Shown here in pieces: positions 5,570-5,891 of a DNA stretch of 5,891 bases (positions are counted from its first letter, which is position 1; each line of letters begins with the position of its first letter). The stretch is taken from assembly GCA_023248915.1 (NCBI GenBank), contig JAHFDQ010000402.1:1-5891 (forward strand), given 5' to 3'. Source of the stretch: Archangiaceae bacterium. Lineage in GTDB: Bacteria; Myxococcota; Myxococcia; Myxococcales; Myxococcaceae. The notes under the pieces were generated by a model, which was given only the letters and a program-made list of their open reading frames with translations, ran no database searches and was not told the origin of the DNA. The position numbers and the translations under genes are program-made.

Positions 5570-5891
5570 ACGTGCTCATCATCGATGACGACCAGACGCT
5601 GCGCGACCTCATCGGCCGCGAGCTGACCCACTCGAAGCATCGCGTCACCACCGCCGGCTCGGCCGCGGAAGGGCTGGCGAAGCTGGCCGAGGCCGAACCG
5701 GACGTGGTGCTGCTCGACCTGATGCTGCCCGACTTGTCGGGCGTCGACGTGCTGCGGCGGCTTCGGGCCGAGCGGCCCGGGCTCGAGGTGGTGATGCTCA
5801 CCGCGCACGGCACCGTGGACACGGCCATCACCGCGATGAAGCTGGGGGCCTTCGACTACCTGCAAAAGCCCTGTCACCTGCAAGAGCTCGA
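5566..5891 (+). CDS. Partial response regulator, NtrC-type receiver domain
   Basis: The first 108 codons of a regulator that runs off the right edge. It starts with the ATG of an ATGA overlap with the kinase stop, so the two are probably translationally coupled partners. The receiver is nearly complete: acidic pocket Asp7-Asp8, phospho-acceptor Asp51 in VLLDLMLP, switch Thr79 in LTAHGTVDTA, Lys101 in DYLQKPC. The string from LTAHGT through AMKLGAFDYLQKP is typical of NtrC/AtoC-class regulators, which normally continue into an AAA+ sigma-54 activation domain and a helix-turn-helix. That part lies beyond the window, so sigma-54 activation is a family-based inference. Its likely targets are the cytochrome genes and perhaps others nearby. 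Confidence 0.9.
   Translation, partial: MNVLIIDDDQTLRDLIGRELTHSKHRVTTAGSAAEGLAKLAEAEPDVVLLDLMLPDLSGVDVLRRLRAERPGLEVVMLTAHGTVDTAITAMKLGAFDYLQKPCHLQEL

Overview
The window is a GC-rich bacterial segment that looks like an extracellular electron-transfer locus. The best guess at the source is a Myxococcota or other delta-type proteobacterium. That guess rests on three things: OmcA/MtrC-type decaheme lipoproteins, a CXXCH-bearing sensor kinase followed by an NtrC-type receiver, and many Asp-Gly-Gly tripeptides in the secreted protein, a habit I associate with myxobacterial surface proteins. It is an inference, not a phylogenetic result.

Layout. Positions 1-171 (minus strand) hold the first 57 codons of a lipoprotein that runs off the left edge. 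Positions 172-590 are a 419-bp intergenic region between two divergent genes and presumably carry both promoters. Positions 591-3563 (plus) encode a complete 990-residue lipoprotein with a 34-triplet collagen-like segment followed by ten CXXCH heme motifs in a 5+5 arrangement. A strong 12-bp hairpin with a GAAA loop follows at 3590-3617. Positions 3659-5569 (plus) encode a membrane histidine kinase whose periplasmic sensor contains two CXXCH heme c motifs, followed by HAMP, PAS, HisKA and HATPase parts. Its stop codon overlaps the start of a response regulator (5566 to the right edge) by ATGA; only the receiver domain is in view.

The two divergent lipoproteins are clearly related. Their signal peptides differ, but from the lipid-bearing cysteine onward 26 of 27 residues are identical, and 12 of the 13 differing codons are synonymous. 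The truncated gene is therefore probably a second collagen-stalked cytochrome, although no heme motif of it lies in the window.

How it may work together (inference): the decaheme protein(s) would be anchored at the outer membrane, perhaps trimerised or raised on a collagen-like stalk, and pass electrons to an external acceptor. The diheme kinase would read redox state in the periplasm and phosphorylate the translationally coupled regulator, a likely sigma-54 activator, which may control the cytochromes. No porin or periplasmic MtrA/MtrB partner is visible here. No tRNA, rRNA, CRISPR array or insertion sequence was seen.
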